The notes: generated by a model not told the origin, from the sequence alone. DNA of 7,862 bases from JBKPDV01 sp046728075 (GCA_046728075.1 JBKPDV010000043.1:1-7862); one strand, 5' to 3'. Shown: positions 1 to 7,166, counted from the stretch's first letter. Made by a program: numbers and translations.

Positions 1-524
1 CCCCCCGACCTTCCTCCCGTCTTTTCGACGAGCACGATCTCGCGAATCGTGATCGATCTGTCGAGCGCCTTGGTCATGTCGTAGAGGGCCAGGCAGGCGC
101 CCGCAACCGCGGTCAGCGCTTCCATCTCGACCCCGGTCCGCGCGGCGGTCGAGGTTGTCGCCGTCACGATGACCTCGCGACTCCTGGCGTCGAGCTCGCA
201 ATCGACCGCGACCGAATCCAGGCCGATCGGGTGGGCCAGCGGGACGATCTCGGACGTTTTTTTCGCGGCCAGAATTCCCGCCAGGCGCGCCACGGCGAGC
301 GCGTCCCCCTTCGACAGCGTCCCCCTGGCCAGCGCGTCGAACGCCTTTTCATTCATCCGCACGCGCCCGGTCGCGGTCGCGCGCCGTCGGGTCGTGGCTT
401 TGGCTCCGACGTCGATCATCCGCGCGCGGCCCCGGGCATCGACGTGCAAAACGCTGCGCACGAGCGGCGCCACGGATCGCGGCCGGCGCGGGCGTTTCGG
501 GCGCTTGGGCTCTTCGTCGCTCAA
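1..524 (-). CDS. moaC: Cyclic pyranopterin monophosphate synthase MoaC (3' end cut by window edge)
   Basis: MoaC converts the 3',8-cyclo-GTP product of MoaA to cyclic pyranopterin monophosphate, the second step of molybdenum cofactor synthesis, in the cytoplasm. The 174 visible residues cover nearly the whole ~160-residue family domain; only the last few residues lie beyond position 1. Residues matching the E. coli active site all sit at a constant offset of 21: Lys72 (SKGD), His98 (PLAHPI), Glu133 and Glu135 (TGVEMEAL), Asp149 and Lys152 (YDMTKA). The usual Cys before the His (LCHPL) is Ala97 here. I chose the TTG at 524-522 because GGGAGAGAG lies just upstream and it begins one base after the mobA stop (TGA-G-TTG), which implies translational coupling. 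The N-terminus (residues 5-16) is unusually Lys/Arg/Pro-rich. An alternative start at Met36 would remove part of the conserved N-terminal domain and is unlikely. Confidence 0.93.
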   Translation of the reverse strand, partial: MSDEEPKRPKRPRRPRSVAPLVRSVLHVDARGRARMIDVGAKATTRRRATATGRVRMNEKAFDALARGTLSKGDALAVARLAGILAAKKTSEIVPLAHPIGLDSVAVDCELDARSREVIVTATTSTAARTGVEMEALTAVAGACLALYDMTKALDRSITIREIVLVEKTGGRSG

Positions 525-525
525 C

Positions 526-1116
526 TCAGGCTCTCTCCCGGGCAGCTACGTATTCTTCCAGCGTATTGAGATTCTCGAAGGAGTTGCCGGAGGGATCGAA
601 CGGGCGCCATTCCGCTTCCTCGAGAATTTCCGCTCCCGCCTCCTGCGCCAGATCCTGAAGGGAAAGCTGCTCGCTGGCGATCCGTTGGAGAGCCAGAGTA
701 AGAACAGCGCGCCTCCAGACCGCGGCGAGCGGTTGCAGGCGGCCCCCGGCGCGAGGAAGAAGGACGGAGGCCGTCATCTTCAGGCCGCGGCGGGCGATCT
801 CGGCGATCAACGCCGGAGCGAGCACGGGCGTGTCGACCGCCAGCACGAAGAGATGATCCTCGACCTCTTCGAGCGCACGCGTCAGGCCGAAGATCGCTCC
901 CTGGCGTGGAGTCGAATCGAGCAGGACACGCGCGCGCCCGAGTGCCGAGTCGGGCGATTCCTTGACGACGACGAACACTTCCGAAAAGAGCGGGGCCACC
1001 CGGACGATCTGGTGTTGAAGGAGCGTGCCCGAGCCGAACGGCAGCGAAGCCTTGGGCCGTCCCATCCGCCGGGACGCGCCTCCCGCGAGCACCGCTGCCG
1101 GAAACGGGAATCGCAT
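526..1116 (-). CDS. mobA: Molybdenum cofactor guanylyltransferase MobA
   Basis: MobA transfers GMP from GTP to molybdopterin to form the guanine dinucleotide form of the cofactor. The 196-residue product has the expected length. It carries the nucleotidyltransferase signature LAGGASRRMGRPKA at residues 10-23 (GTP-binding loop with Lys22), a glycine-containing loop TPRQGAIFGL at 69-78, the metal-binding Asp95 in LAVDTP, and a C-terminal NLNTLEEY motif typical of MobA. The frame stays open upstream to 1494, but that stretch runs through repeat DNA and antisense to the neighbouring glycosyltransferase, so the ATG at 1116, directly before the conserved motif, is the start. No Shine-Dalgarno sequence precedes it; a TAGCAT box ends seven bases upstream, compatible with a leaderless transcript. 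It heads a two-gene Moco operon with moaC. A MobA-related cofactor nucleotidyltransferase is a less likely alternative. Confidence 0.88.
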   Translation of the reverse strand: MRFPFPAAVLAGGASRRMGRPKASLPFGSGTLLQHQIVRVAPLFSEVFVVVKESPDSALGRARVLLDSTPRQGAIFGLTRALEEVEDHLFVLAVDTPVLAPALIAEIARRGLKMTASVLLPRAGGRLQPLAAVWRRAVLTLALQRIASEQLSLQDLAQEAGAEILEEAEWRPFDPSGNSFENLNTLEEYVAARERA

Positions 1117-1118
1117 CG

Positions 1119-1138
1119 CCGCGATGCTAGCATCGCGG
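1119..1138. promoter_or_regulatory. Perfect 20-bp palindrome in the mobA/glycosyltransferase divergent region, possible bidirectional -10 or operator
   Basis: CCGCGATGCTAGCATCGCGG is a gapless 20-base perfect palindrome lying two bases upstream of the mobA ATG. Because of its symmetry it contains TAGCAT on both strands (1129-1124 on minus, 1128-1133 on plus). On the minus strand the hexamer is spaced as a -10 box for a transcript starting at or near the mobA A of ATG. On the plus strand it could drive the glycosyltransferase with a leader of about 118 bases containing the whole repeat at 1157-1240. I see no convincing -35 box. The palindrome is seen directly; its role as promoter or repressor site is inference. 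Confidence 0.5.
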
Positions 1139-1156
1139 GAACGAATGGCATCTGCA

Positions 1157-1240
1157 CCCCCCGTCACCCCGTCTCCCCGTCCCCCCGTCCTGCCGTCGAA
1201 GTTGCTGACAGGGGGACGGGGGGACTGGGGGACGGGGGGA
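1157..1240. repeat. Inverted tandem-octamer element, copy 1 (upstream of the glycosyltransferase)
   Basis: The left arm (1158-1197) has five consecutive octamers of type NCCCCGTC, the last degenerate (CTGCCGTC). A centre of nine bases follows, then four inverted octamers GACAGGGG, GACGGGGG, GACTGGGG and GACGGGGG (1207-1238), ending in GATC. The arms could fold into a long hairpin on either strand. The right arm has four G-runs of five or six separated by two or three bases, a strong G-quadruplex pattern. This copy lacks the core found in the other three. Unlike the others it sits between two gene starts, and its right end is only 17 bases from the glycosyltransferase GTG. There is no T-tract, so it is not a standard terminator. 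Confidence 0.85.
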
Positions 1241-1257
1241 TCCTTTGAAAGCGCGAA

Positions 1258-1926
1258 GTGATCTCCATCATCGTTCCGATCAAGAACGAGGCGCCGGAGG
1301 TGGCCGAACGCTTTCGCTCGCTCGCGGCAACGCGGGGCGTGGAGCTCCTGGTGGCGGACGCGGGAAGCTGCTCCGCGACGACGGAAGCGTTTCGCGCGAT
1401 CGGGGCGCGGATCGTGGAAGGCCCCGGCCCTCGAGGGGCGCGGCTGGCCGGGGCGGCGAGGGAGGCCCGAGGCGAGGTTCTCTTTTTTCTGCACTCCGAC
1501 TCGGAGCCACCGGTGAACGCGCTCGAGGCCGTCGAGAAGTCGCTGACCAACGGAGCGGTGGCTGGCTCGTTTTCGCTTGCTTATCGGGATGCGGACACTC
1601 GAATGCGGTGGATCGCCTGGTGGGCCAACCTCCGCTCGCGCCGTTTGGGTCTTCCGTTCGGGGATCAGGGCATCTTCTGCCGACGCGAGGCGTACGAGAA
1701 GGCCGGGGGATTCGCGCCGCTGCCGATTTGCGACGACGTAGACCTCGTCCGCCGGTTGAAGCGCGTCGGGCGGCTCACGATCCGGCCTGAAAAAACGGTG
1801 ACTTCGCCGCGGCGGTATCGCCAGCGCGGCACGCTGCGCCAGGTCCTGCGCAACTGGAAGGTGCTCGCCGGCTACTTCTTCGGCGTCCGGTCGGATAAGT
1901 TGGAGCGCTGGTACAACGGAAAGTAG
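1258..1926 (+). CDS. Family-2 glycosyltransferase, TIGR04283-like (rSAM/selenodomain-associated type)
   Basis: The 222-residue product is a compact GT-A fold glycosyltransferase without transmembrane segments. It begins with the family-2 strand ISIIVPIKNEA (residues 2-12). It has a DxD-region sequence FLHSDSEPP (77-85), a central GDQ at 135-137, an acidic DDVDLVRRL stretch from 159, and a C-terminus with RNWKVLAGYFFGV and RWYNG. This order of motifs, including ANLRSRRLGLPFGDQ, matches my knowledge of the TIGR04283 subgroup, whose substrates are not established. The usual VDGGSTDGT loop is altered to VADAGSCSATT (32-42), losing the second Asp. It starts at GTG 1258 with only a weak purine stretch upstream. 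Proteins of this subgroup are often encoded beside a MobA-like DUF2064 protein; here the neighbour is a true mobA, divergently transcribed. Function in polysaccharide or lipid glycosylation is inference. Confidence 0.85.
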   Translation: MISIIVPIKNEAPEVAERFRSLAATRGVELLVADAGSCSATTEAFRAIGARIVEGPGPRGARLAGAAREARGEVLFFLHSDSEPPVNALEAVEKSLTNGAVAGSFSLAYRDADTRMRWIAWWANLRSRRLGLPFGDQGIFCRREAYEKAGGFAPLPICDDVDLVRRLKRVGRLTIRPEKTVTSPRRYRQRGTLRQVLRNWKVLAGYFFGVRSDKLERWYNGK

Positions 1927-1946
1927 TACCGACTGACGCCTTCAAC

Positions 1947-2030
1947 CTCCCGTCCCCCCGTCACCCAGTGCCCCTGTCCGAGACTCGGACGGGGGGACTG
2001 GGGGACTGGGTGACTGGGTGAATTGATCGC
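1947..2030. repeat. Inverted tandem-octamer element, copy 2 (between convergent genes)
   Basis: The left arm is CTCCCGTC, CCCCCGTC, ACCCAGTG, CCCCTGTC (1947-1978). The core GTCCGAG-A-CTCGGAC (1976-1990) is a perfect 7-1-7 hairpin. The right arm is GACGGGGG, GACTGGGG, GACTGGGT, GACTGGGT (1988-2019), followed by the flank GAATTGATCGC (2020-2030) shared exactly with copy 3. About 29 of 37 arm positions pair without gaps. It lies between the convergent ends of the glycosyltransferase and the DUF4126 gene, and the latter's reading frame continues into it and stops at 1961. It may act as a bidirectional transcript end, but there is no T-tract. Confidence 0.88.
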
Positions 2031-2620
2031 GGTTCCTTCCCTCGCTCAGAGAACAGGCGCTTCAAGCCTCGATAGAGCCACGACATCAGCAAAAGGCCCA
2101 GCGCGAGGACCGCGAGCCCGGCCGCGAGGGCGATCGCCGGGTGACGCAGGACGAGCCAGATCAGGAGCGCCAGCAGCAGGTCCTCGGACAGGGAGGCGGC
2201 CCAATTCGTAAAGGGCTCCGGACTCGCATTGAGCGACAGCCGCGTGCTCGCCTTCAGGCCGTGAGCGGAGAGCGCGATCGTTCCGCAGAGCAGGGCCGCT
2301 ATGGTCCGCCACGGCTCGGCGACGTCGGAGAGTGCGGCGAAACCGAGCACGCCGGCGGCCGGGATGCGGATGAATGTGTGGATGGCGTCCCAGATCGTGT
2401 CGACAACGGGAATCTTGTCCGCCAGAAACTCCACTACGAAGAGAACTGTGGCGACGACCAGGACCGGCGTCTGCGCAAGGACCTCGAGACGGCCCGGCAG
2501 ATGGAGCGCTCCGACCCGATGGAGAAACCCGAGAGCGGCGACGGTTCCGTAGAGCCGGAGCCCGGAGGCCACGGCGGTCCCCGACGCGAACCCGAGCTGT
2601 GCAAGCCAGTCCGAAGGCAT
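1961..2620 (-). CDS. DUF4126 family integral membrane protein, C-terminus encoded by repeat element
   Basis: The 219-residue protein is highly hydrophobic, with about five or six membrane segments (for example around residues 15-35, 50-66, 105-120, 145-160 and 163-190). Conserved DUF4126 features are visible: an N-terminal SGLRLYGTVAALGF, then VVEFLADKIPVVDTIWDAIHTFIR in the middle and HGLKASTRLSLNASPEPFTNW further on. The molecular function of the family is unknown. The natural protein seems to end near residue 197: residues 198-219 (RSIHPVTQ... to GTG) are read from the shared flank, arm and core of repeat copy 2, and the stop lies inside its left arm. A short purine stretch (AAAAGAG) precedes the ATG, and a TAGACT box lies 26 bases upstream of it. 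The gene is divergent from the next small membrane protein. Confidence 0.85.
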   Translation of the reverse strand: MPSDWLAQLGFASGTAVASGLRLYGTVAALGFLHRVGALHLPGRLEVLAQTPVLVVATVLFVVEFLADKIPVVDTIWDAIHTFIRIPAAGVLGFAALSDVAEPWRTIAALLCGTIALSAHGLKASTRLSLNASPEPFTNWAASLSEDLLLALLIWLVLRHPAIALAAGLAVLALGLLLMSWLYRGLKRLFSERGKEPRSIHPVTQSPSPPVRVSDRGTG

Positions 2621-2646
2621 GACTCTTTTCGAACGCGCCCCGAAGA

Positions 2647-2652
2647 AGTCTA
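2647..2652 (-). promoter_or_regulatory. Putative -10 box for the DUF4126 gene
   Basis: Reading the minus strand, TGTAGACTTCTT contains an extended -10-like TGTAGACT. The hexamer TAGACT ends 26 bases before the ATG, which would give a leader of about 20 bases. The same TAGACT occurs upstream of the band-7 gene. No good -35 box is visible, so this is a weak call. Confidence 0.35.
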
Positions 2653-2726
2653 CAGCCGGAGGAGCGACCGCCCGAGGTCGAGTAAGAGAGCGGCTTCCGG
2701 CTTACGATGAATCCTTCCGCCCATGC

Positions 2727-2732
2727 TATGGT
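2727..2732 (+). promoter_or_regulatory. Putative extended -10 box for the GlsB/YeaQ/YmgE-type gene
   Basis: TGCTATGGT (2724-2732) has an extended -10 form with hexamer TATGGT. Initiation near 2739 would leave a leader of about 68 bases before the ATG at 2807. A possible -35, TTACGA at 2702-2707, is 19 bases away, which is slightly long. Support is pattern only. Confidence 0.35.
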
Positions 2733-2806
2733 CCGCACAGCATCGTCGCACAGCAATGCCCGCTGTCGAACTCTTCGAATCGCGAGCGGATCAAAAGGAG
2801 GGATTC

Positions 2807-3067
2807 ATGACCATTCTCTGGACCATCGTCATCGGTCTCGTTGCGGGCGCTCTGGCCAAGCTGATCGTGCCGGGCCGAGACGGCGGCGGCATCCTCATGA
2901 CGATCATCCTCGGCATCGCGGGGGCGCTCCTGGCAACCTTCCTCGGAAAAGCGGTGGGCTGGTACGAACCGGGGCAGTCCGCGGGATTCATCGGGGCGAC
3001 CATCGGGGCGATCCTCGTCCTGGTCGTCTACCACCTCTTCCGGAGGTCTGCGGCTAGGGCTGCCTAG
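2807..3067 (+). CDS. GlsB/YeaQ/YmgE family small membrane protein
   Basis: An 86-residue protein made almost entirely of three membrane segments, at about residues 3-21, 28-50 and 59-78. Between them are short loops with the family's glycine pattern: GLVAGALAKLIVPG in the first helix region, then ILGIAGALLATFLG and GFIGATIGAILVL. These features match the family once labelled transglycosylase-associated protein, whose members are small inner-membrane, often stress-induced proteins without a proven activity. A strong ribosome-binding site (AAAAGGAGGG, 2794-2802) just before the ATG at 2807 decides the start; the same frame is open further upstream without such a site. It is divergent from the DUF4126 gene and convergent with the band-7 gene. 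A repeat element begins 12 bases after its stop. Confidence 0.9.
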   Translation: MTILWTIVIGLVAGALAKLIVPGRDGGGILMTIILGIAGALLATFLGKAVGWYEPGQSAGFIGATIGAILVLVVYHLFRRSAARAA

Positions 3068-3078
3068 TCCCGCTCATC

Positions 3079-3163
3079 ACCCCGTCCCCCCGTCCCCCCG
3101 TCACCCCGTCCCCCCTGTCTGAGACTCGGACTGGGGGACTGGGTGACGGGGGGAATTGATCGC
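3079..3163. repeat. Inverted tandem-octamer element, copy 3 (between convergent genes)
   Basis: The left arm is ACCCCGTC, CCCCCGTC, CCCCCGTC, ACCCCGTC (3079-3110) and a nine-base unit CCCCCTGTC. The core GTCTGAG-A-CTCGGAC (3117-3131) forms a 7-1-7 hairpin with one G-U pair. The right arm is GACTGGGG, GACTGGGT, GACGGGGG (3129-3152), then the flank GAATTGATCGC (3153-3163), identical to copy 2. It ends one base from the band-7 stop codon and so forms the shared 3' region of two convergent genes. The minus strand of the left arm has five G-runs of four to six, a quadruplex-type pattern. Confidence 0.88.
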
Positions 3164-3164
3164 C

Positions 3165-4001
3165 CTACTTCTCCCCGCTCAGAATCACCGGCATCCCGCC
3201 CTTGGTGTTTCCGATCATGACGATCTTGGAGTTTGGCGACAGGGCGAGCTTCTCGGTCGCTTCGATTCCCTTCCACTCGAGGACCGGAGCGCTGAGCCCC
3301 ACGGCGAGGATCTTCTGGGAGTCGGAAATTCCCTGGGCCTCGATCCGTTTGCGGTTTGCCTCCTGCTCTTCCTTCTGAAGCACGAACTTCATCTGCTCGG
3401 CCTCCTGCTCGCGCTTCAACTTTTCCTGGATCGCGTTGGCCACGATCGCCGGCAGGCCGATTTTGCGCAGCAGAACCGCCTCTCCGATGATTCCGCGGGG
3501 CAGGGACATCTTGGAGAAGAGCTCGAAGGTCTCCCGCGCGATCTTGTCCCGTTCCGCGGAGTAGAGTGCCTTCGCCTCGTAGGTCGCCGTGATCTCGCGG
3601 ATGGCGGAGCGGATCTGGGGCACGACCGCGATCTCGGCGTAGTTGGGTCCGATCGTCCGATAGATGTCCGGAGCCTTTGCGGGATCGAGTCGGAAGAGGA
3701 GCGACCCCTCCAGGTCCATCGTCAATCCTTCCTTGGACGGGACCTCGGCCGTCTCCTTGAGCTCCTGCGTCTTGATCGACATCTTGACGACCCGCGTGAA
3801 GGGAAGAACGAAGTGAACACCGGCCGGGATAACGCTCGACGAAACGTTGCCGAAAAAATCCTTCACGCCTACGTGACCCGCCGGGATCACGGTGATCGGA
3901 CTTCCGATCAAAAGCAGGATGACGATCGCGAGGCCGATGATGAGGTAACGCGTCCGCCCTCCTCCGAGCGGCGGACCCGGGATCTCGAGCAGACGAGCCA
4001 T
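3165..4001 (-). CDS. SPFH/band-7 (prohibitin-like) membrane protein
   Basis: A 278-residue protein with one N-terminal membrane segment (about residues 19-36), then a band-7 domain running to roughly residue 200. This starts with VIPAGHVGVKDFFG and includes the prohibitin-type sequences IPAGVHFVLPF and IGPNYAEIAVVPQIRSAIRE. It is followed by a charged helical stretch likely to form a coiled coil (KREQEAEQMKFVLQKEEQEA) and a C-terminal tail. Such proteins form ring or cage oligomers on the inner membrane and associate with proteases or membrane microdomains; the partner here is unknown. An in-frame ATG 13 codons earlier (4040) exists, but the ATG at 4001 is preceded by AAAGGAGG at good spacing, so 4001 is preferred. 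No NfeD or FtsH partner gene is adjacent. It ends against repeat copy 3, and copy 4 starts 37 bases before its start codon. Confidence 0.9.
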   Translation of the reverse strand: MARLLEIPGPPLGGGRTRYLIIGLAIVILLLIGSPITVIPAGHVGVKDFFGNVSSSVIPAGVHFVLPFTRVVKMSIKTQELKETAEVPSKEGLTMDLEGSLLFRLDPAKAPDIYRTIGPNYAEIAVVPQIRSAIREITATYEAKALYSAERDKIARETFELFSKMSLPRGIIGEAVLLRKIGLPAIVANAIQEKLKREQEAEQMKFVLQKEEQEANRKRIEAQGISDSQKILAVGLSAPVLEWKGIEATEKLALSPNSKIVMIGNTKGGMPVILSGEK

Positions 4002-4005
4002 GATG

Positions 4006-4030
4006 CCTCCTTTGAGAGAGGAGGAGTCTA
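4006..4030 (-). promoter_or_regulatory. Putative -10 box and ribosome-binding site for the band-7 gene
   Basis: On the minus strand, TAGACT (4030-4025) is followed by a purine-poor stretch and then AAAGGAGG (4013-4006), four bases before the ATG at 4001. The ribosome-binding site is clear. The -10 assignment rests on similarity to the TAGACT box upstream of the DUF4126 gene. Any -35 would fall inside repeat copy 4. Confidence 0.45.
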
Positions 4031-4038
4031 CGGCCATC

Positions 4039-4111
4039 ACCCTATCCCCCCGTCGCCCCGTCTCCCCGTCCGAGACTCAGACGGGGGGACAGCGGGACGG
4101 GGGGACGGGGA
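4039..4111. repeat. Inverted tandem-octamer element, copy 4 (ribBA 3' end / band-7 5' end)
   Basis: The left arm is ACCCTATC, CCCCCGTC, GCCCCGTC, TCCCCGTC (4039-4070). The core GTCCGAG-A-CTCAGAC (4068-4082) is the same hairpin as copy 2 with one mismatch. The right arm is GACGGGGG, GACAGCGG, GACGGGGG, GACGGGGA (4080-4111). It lies between two genes read in the same direction, 11 bases after the ribBA stop and next to the band-7 promoter region. It could therefore separate the two transcripts or reach into the -35 area. The flank GAATTGATCGC of copies 2 and 3 is absent. Confidence 0.87.
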
Positions 4112-4122
4112 GATGAGAGCCT

Positions 4123-5334
4123 TCAGACCATCTTGAGGAGATGCCCCATCTTGTTCTTCTTGGCCTCGAGGTATTTGCGGGAGCGATCGGTGGGGCCGAT
4201 CTCGAGGGGGACCCGTTCGACGATTTCCAGGCCGTAGCCGCCGATGGCGACGTATTTCGAGGGATTGTTCGTCATCAGGCGCATGCGCCGCACGCCGAGG
4301 TCGCGGAGGATCTGGGAGCCGACTCCGTAATTGCGGATGTCGGGCGGAAAGCCGAGCTTCTCGTTCGCGGACACGGTGTCGTGCCCTTCGTCCTGCAGCT
4401 CGTAGGCCTTGAGCTTGTTGAGAAGCCCGATGCCTCTGCCCTCCTGGAGCAGGTAGAGGAAGACGCCGGCGCCCGCCTCGACGATCTTCTCCATCGCGAG
4501 GGCGAGCTGCGCTCCGCAGTCGCAGCGGGAAGAGCCGAAGACGTCTCCGGTCAGGCACTGCGAGTGGACGCGGACCAGGACCGGCTCCCCCTCGCGGATC
4601 TCACCGTGCACGAGGGCGAGGTGCTCCTCGTGGGTCACATCGCTGCGATAGGCGTAGACGTGGAACTCGCCGAAGCGGGTCGGAAGATGCGGCGCCGCGA
4701 TGCGCTGGACGAGCCTCTCGGTCTTCATGCGGTGGCGGATCAGGTCCGCGACCGTGACGAGCACGAGACCATGGCGTTCGCAGAACTTCGTCAGGTCCGG
4801 CACGCGCGCCATCGTGCCGTCCTCGTTCATGACCTCGCAGAGGACGGCCGCCGGATGAAGTCCCGCGATCCGCGCGAGGTCGACGGACGCCTCCGTCTGG
4901 CCGGCGCGCTTCAGGACGCCGCCGGCCGCGGCGCGCAGCGGGAACATGTGGCCGGGGCGCAGCAGGTCCGACGGCTTCGTCTTCGGATCGACCGCCGCGA
5001 GCACCGTGGCCGCCCGGTCGGCCGCGGAGATCCCGGTCGTCGTGCGGCCGCGCGCCTCGATCGAGACGGTGAAAGCGGTTCCGAAGTTGGAGGTGTTGTC
5101 CTCGACCATCATCGGGAGCCCGAGCTCGTCGCACCGCTCCCCCGTCAAAGCCAGGCAGATCAGCCCGCGCCCCTCGCGCGCCATGAAATTGACCTTCTCC
5201 GGCGTGGCCTTCTCGGCGGCCAGAACGAGGTCGCCTTCGTTCTCCCGGTCCTCGTCGTCCACGACCACGACGAAGTGGCCCTGCTGGAGCTCGGCCACGG
5301 CGCGCTCGACGGTGGCGAAGGGGGTGTCGCTCAT
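4123..5334 (-). CDS. ribBA: Bifunctional 3,4-dihydroxy-2-butanone 4-phosphate synthase / GTP cyclohydrolase II RibBA
   Basis: This 403-residue enzyme supplies both precursors of riboflavin: the N-terminal half makes dihydroxybutanone phosphate from ribulose 5-phosphate, and the C-terminal half opens GTP. N-terminal signatures are DDEDRENEGDL (26-36), TGISAADRAATV (100-111), RPGHMFPLRA (126-135) and TEASVDLARIAGL (147-159). The C-terminal half has the zinc site VHSQCLTGD...RCDCG with Cys260, Cys271 and Cys273, the LQEGRGIGL loop (296-304), RNYGVGSQIL and TNNPSK (355-360), and ends in a typical KMGHLL. Small departures are HSQC for the commoner HSEC, and GHM for GHV. Both halves look intact and of full length. 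No ribosome-binding site precedes the ATG at 5334; a GACAAT box sits seven bases upstream, compatible with a leaderless message. I see no FMN riboswitch in the 131-base gap, which is mostly a repeat element. No other rib genes are adjacent. Confidence 0.96.
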   Translation of the reverse strand: MSDTPFATVERAVAELQQGHFVVVVDDEDRENEGDLVLAAEKATPEKVNFMAREGRGLICLALTGERCDELGLPMMVEDNTSNFGTAFTVSIEARGRTTTGISAADRAATVLAAVDPKTKPSDLLRPGHMFPLRAAAGGVLKRAGQTEASVDLARIAGLHPAAVLCEVMNEDGTMARVPDLTKFCERHGLVLVTVADLIRHRMKTERLVQRIAAPHLPTRFGEFHVYAYRSDVTHEEHLALVHGEIREGEPVLVRVHSQCLTGDVFGSSRCDCGAQLALAMEKIVEAGAGVFLYLLQEGRGIGLLNKLKAYELQDEGHDTVSANEKLGFPPDIRNYGVGSQILRDLGVRRMRLMTNNPSKYVAIGGYGLEIVERVPLEIGPTDRSRKYLEAKKNKMGHLLKMV

Positions 5335-5341
5335 GCTGGCA

Positions 5342-5347
5342 ATTGTC
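5342..5347 (-). promoter_or_regulatory. Putative -10 box for ribBA at leaderless spacing
   Basis: GACAAT on the minus strand matches TATAAT at four of six positions and ends seven bases before the ribBA ATG. The bases between carry no Shine-Dalgarno sequence. This mirrors the arrangement at mobA. A -35 would lie inside the adjacent 7-mer repeat. Confidence 0.3.
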
Positions 5348-5353
5348 TCACGC

Positions 5354-5460
5354 GGGCGAACGGCGAAGGGCGAATGGCGAACGGCGCCCGAAGAAGTCGT
5401 AGATGAACCCAGGGTCCCTGTCGGCTTCCGCCCTTCGCCCTACGCCTTTCGCCTTTCGCC
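5354..5460. repeat. Inverted tandem-heptamer element (GGGCGAA / TTTCGCC class)
   Basis: The left arm (5354-5388) is five heptamers: GGGCGAA, CGGCGAA, GGGCGAA, TGGCGAA, CGGCGCC. The right arm (5426-5460) is five inverted heptamers: TTCCGCC, CTTCGCC, CTACGCC, TTTCGCC, TTTCGCC. The 37-base centre holds a small palindrome CAGGGTCCCTG (5410-5420). The layout equals that of the octamer family but with a different unit and a 7-base period. It fills the gap between the mutase stop codon, five bases from its end, and the ribBA start region, so it probably shapes the 3' end of the mutase transcript. Confidence 0.87.
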
Positions 5461-5465
5461 TGCCG

Positions 5466-7166
<1,701 letters not shown>

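Noticed and set aside
1117..1494. N-terminal extension of mobA to 1494
   Set aside because: The added 126 residues run through repeat DNA and antisense to the glycosyltransferase and show no family similarity; the conserved LAGG motif begins nine residues after the ATG at 1116.
3165..4040. Band-7 protein start at 4040
   Set aside because: The extra 13 residues precede the AAAGGAGG ribosome-binding site that serves the ATG at 4001.
1157..4111. CRISPR array
   Set aside because: Units are 8 bases, contiguous and without spacers, and the arms are inverted; no cas genes are present.
4141..5406. Long open frames on the plus strand antisense to ribBA and to the mutase (also 5403-6641), and 3156-4136 antisense to the band-7 gene
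   Set aside because: They mirror conserved genes on the other strand, their products are low-complexity Arg/Asp/Gly-rich without any recognisable motif, and such frames are expected from high-GC third-position bias.
1947..5460. Rho-independent terminators
   Set aside because: The hairpins are strong, but no run of T follows either arm on either strand, so I describe them as repeats rather than terminators.
5335..5465. FMN riboswitch upstream of ribBA
   Set aside because: The gap is almost filled by the heptamer element and none of the conserved RFN-element segments is visible.
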